Shown piece after piece: positions 63,350 through 64,000 of a stretch of 64,000 bases of DNA. Each line of letters opens with the position of its first letter. The first letter of the stretch is position 1. This stretch comes from Planctomyces sp. SH-PL62 (lineage in GTDB: Bacteria; Planctomycetota; Planctomycetia; Planctomycetales; Planctomycetaceae), in NCBI GenBank assembly GCA_945893045.1, contig CAMDEA010000014.1, positions 1 through 64,000 of the forward strand, given 5' to 3'. Under the pieces are notes generated by a model that was not told where the DNA came from, did not search any database, and was given only the letters and a program-made list of their open reading frames with translations. The position numbers and the translations under genes are program-made.

Positions 63350-64000
63350 ATGACTCCACCGCTTCCGGCCGACATCGCCGACTTACGTCGCCAGCACTAC
63401 AACGCGACGGTCACACTGCGCCGATTGATCAACGACGAACTGGTGATCCTGCGCGTGCGGCCTGACGGCGGCGTGCCGACCTACGAAGCGGGGCAGTACA
63501 CGACGCTCGGCCTGGGCTATTGGGAACCACGAGCCAGTGGTTGCGATGCCGAACATCTTGCCGAAGCTCTGGCAACCAAGCTCGCCCAGCGCGCTTATTC
63601 GATCTCATCGCCGATCCTCGACGATCACGATCGGCCACTGCGAGTGACTGAACTCGGCGAGTTGGAGTTCTACGTCGTGTTGATTCGGCACGCGGACGAT
63701 CACGCGCCCGCGCTGACGCCACGCTTATTCGCGTTGGAGGTCGGCTCGCGATTGTTTGTAGGTCCGCATCCGAAGGGACGCTACACGCTCGCTCCGGTGA
63801 AGCCCGACGACCATGTCCTCTTGCTGGCCACTGGCACTGGCGAGGCTCCGCACAACGCGATGCTCGGCGAGTTGCTGGCTCGCGGTCATCGCGGACGAAT
63901 CCTCAATGTTGTCTCGGTGCGCAACGAGTGCGACTTGGGGTATCAGCCGACGCATCGCCGCGTCGAGTCGCTCTGGCCGAACTACCGCTACGTGACCATC
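63350..64000 (+). CDS. Ferredoxin-NADP reductase-like protein (5' part, cut by window end)
   Basis: The first 217 residues of an FAD/NAD(P)-binding reductase. It starts with ATG at 63350 (MTPPLPADIADLRRQHYNAT). The FAD-binding text is EAGQYTTLGLGYWEP and RAYSISSPI. The substrate-side loop LFVGPHPKGRYTL precedes a nucleotide-binding segment LLLATGTGEAPHNAML. This order matches the ferredoxin-NADP reductase family, which passes electrons between ferredoxin or flavodoxin and NADP. It has an unusual insertion of about 20 residues between GYWEP and RAYS, and no clear ribosome-binding site is seen. It is incomplete at the right edge. Confidence 0.82.
   Translation, partial: MTPPLPADIADLRRQHYNATVTLRRLINDELVILRVRPDGGVPTYEAGQYTTLGLGYWEPRASGCDAEHLAEALATKLAQRAYSISSPILDDHDRPLRVTELGELEFYVVLIRHADDHAPALTPRLFALEVGSRLFVGPHPKGRYTLAPVKPDDHVLLLATGTGEAPHNAMLGELLARGHRGRILNVVSVRNECDLGYQPTHRRVESLWPNYRYVTI

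Overview
The window reads as chromosomal DNA of a planctomycete (Planctomycetota). The evidence is a DUF1559 pilin-like protein, two DUF1501 proteins paired with DUF1549/DUF1553 cytochrome-like proteins, large WD40/PQQ/BNR propeller proteins, a Ser/Thr kinase fused to a formylglycine-enzyme-like domain, and hpnC-hpnD without hpnE. No rRNA, tRNA, CRISPR array, phage or intact insertion sequence was recognised.

Layout. 1-8.3 kb: DUF1559 protein, SGNH hydrolase, then a minus-strand pair (PSCyt1/DUF1549/DUF1553 followed by DUF1501). 8.5-14.1 kb: secreted amidohydrolase, cupin, der (minus), then translationally coupled hpnC-hpnD. 14.2-19.2 kb: a YtrA-type GntR regulator, an ABC ATPase and a very large permease-like protein, with a palindromic candidate operator upstream of the regulator. 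19.5-31 kb: secreted double-YHS protein, sppA, WD40 protein, a second DUF1501 plus DUF1549/1553 pair, BNR-repeat protein, PQQ-propeller protein, tatD and a small unknown gene. 31-39.2 kb: nuoN, M, L, K, J, H (all minus; transcription H to N) encoding the membrane arm of complex I; nuoI and nuoA-G are absent. 39.7-49.9 kb: kinase-FGE fusion, secreted Cys-rich protein, membrane coiled-coil protein, galT, MFS transporter, cyclopropane-fatty-acid synthase family protein and a geranylgeranyl-reductase-like flavoprotein. 49.9-64 kb: rhodanese/DUF2892 protein, four universal stress proteins, zinc alcohol dehydrogenase, a Cys/His-rich secreted protein, a Ca-type P-ATPase, a CusB/CusA-type RND metal efflux pair, and the start of a ferredoxin-NADP reductase-like gene cut by the window edge. 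This last block looks like a stress, redox and metal island.

The most unusual property is a dense set of small palindromic repeats. More than fifteen sequence families occupy most intergenic gaps, often nested one inside another. Copies also sit inside protein genes, in frame: three in the PSCyt1/DUF1549/DUF1553 gene, one in hpnD, one in the P-type ATPase, one in cusA, and possibly one in the cusB-like gene. Others supply or overlap stop codons (amidohydrolase, GntR regulator, cusB, cupin). One family has exactly the same unit (25-base arm, 15-base loop, 25-base arm) at three loci, one of them inside the ATPase gene. This resembles, by analogy only, the protein-inserted palindromic elements of Rickettsia. 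No transposase is present in the window, so any mobilising enzyme must act from elsewhere.

Limits: all domain calls are from reading motifs, not from database searches. Residue positions are approximate unless a motif is named. Start sites were chosen from ribosome-binding sites and signal peptides.
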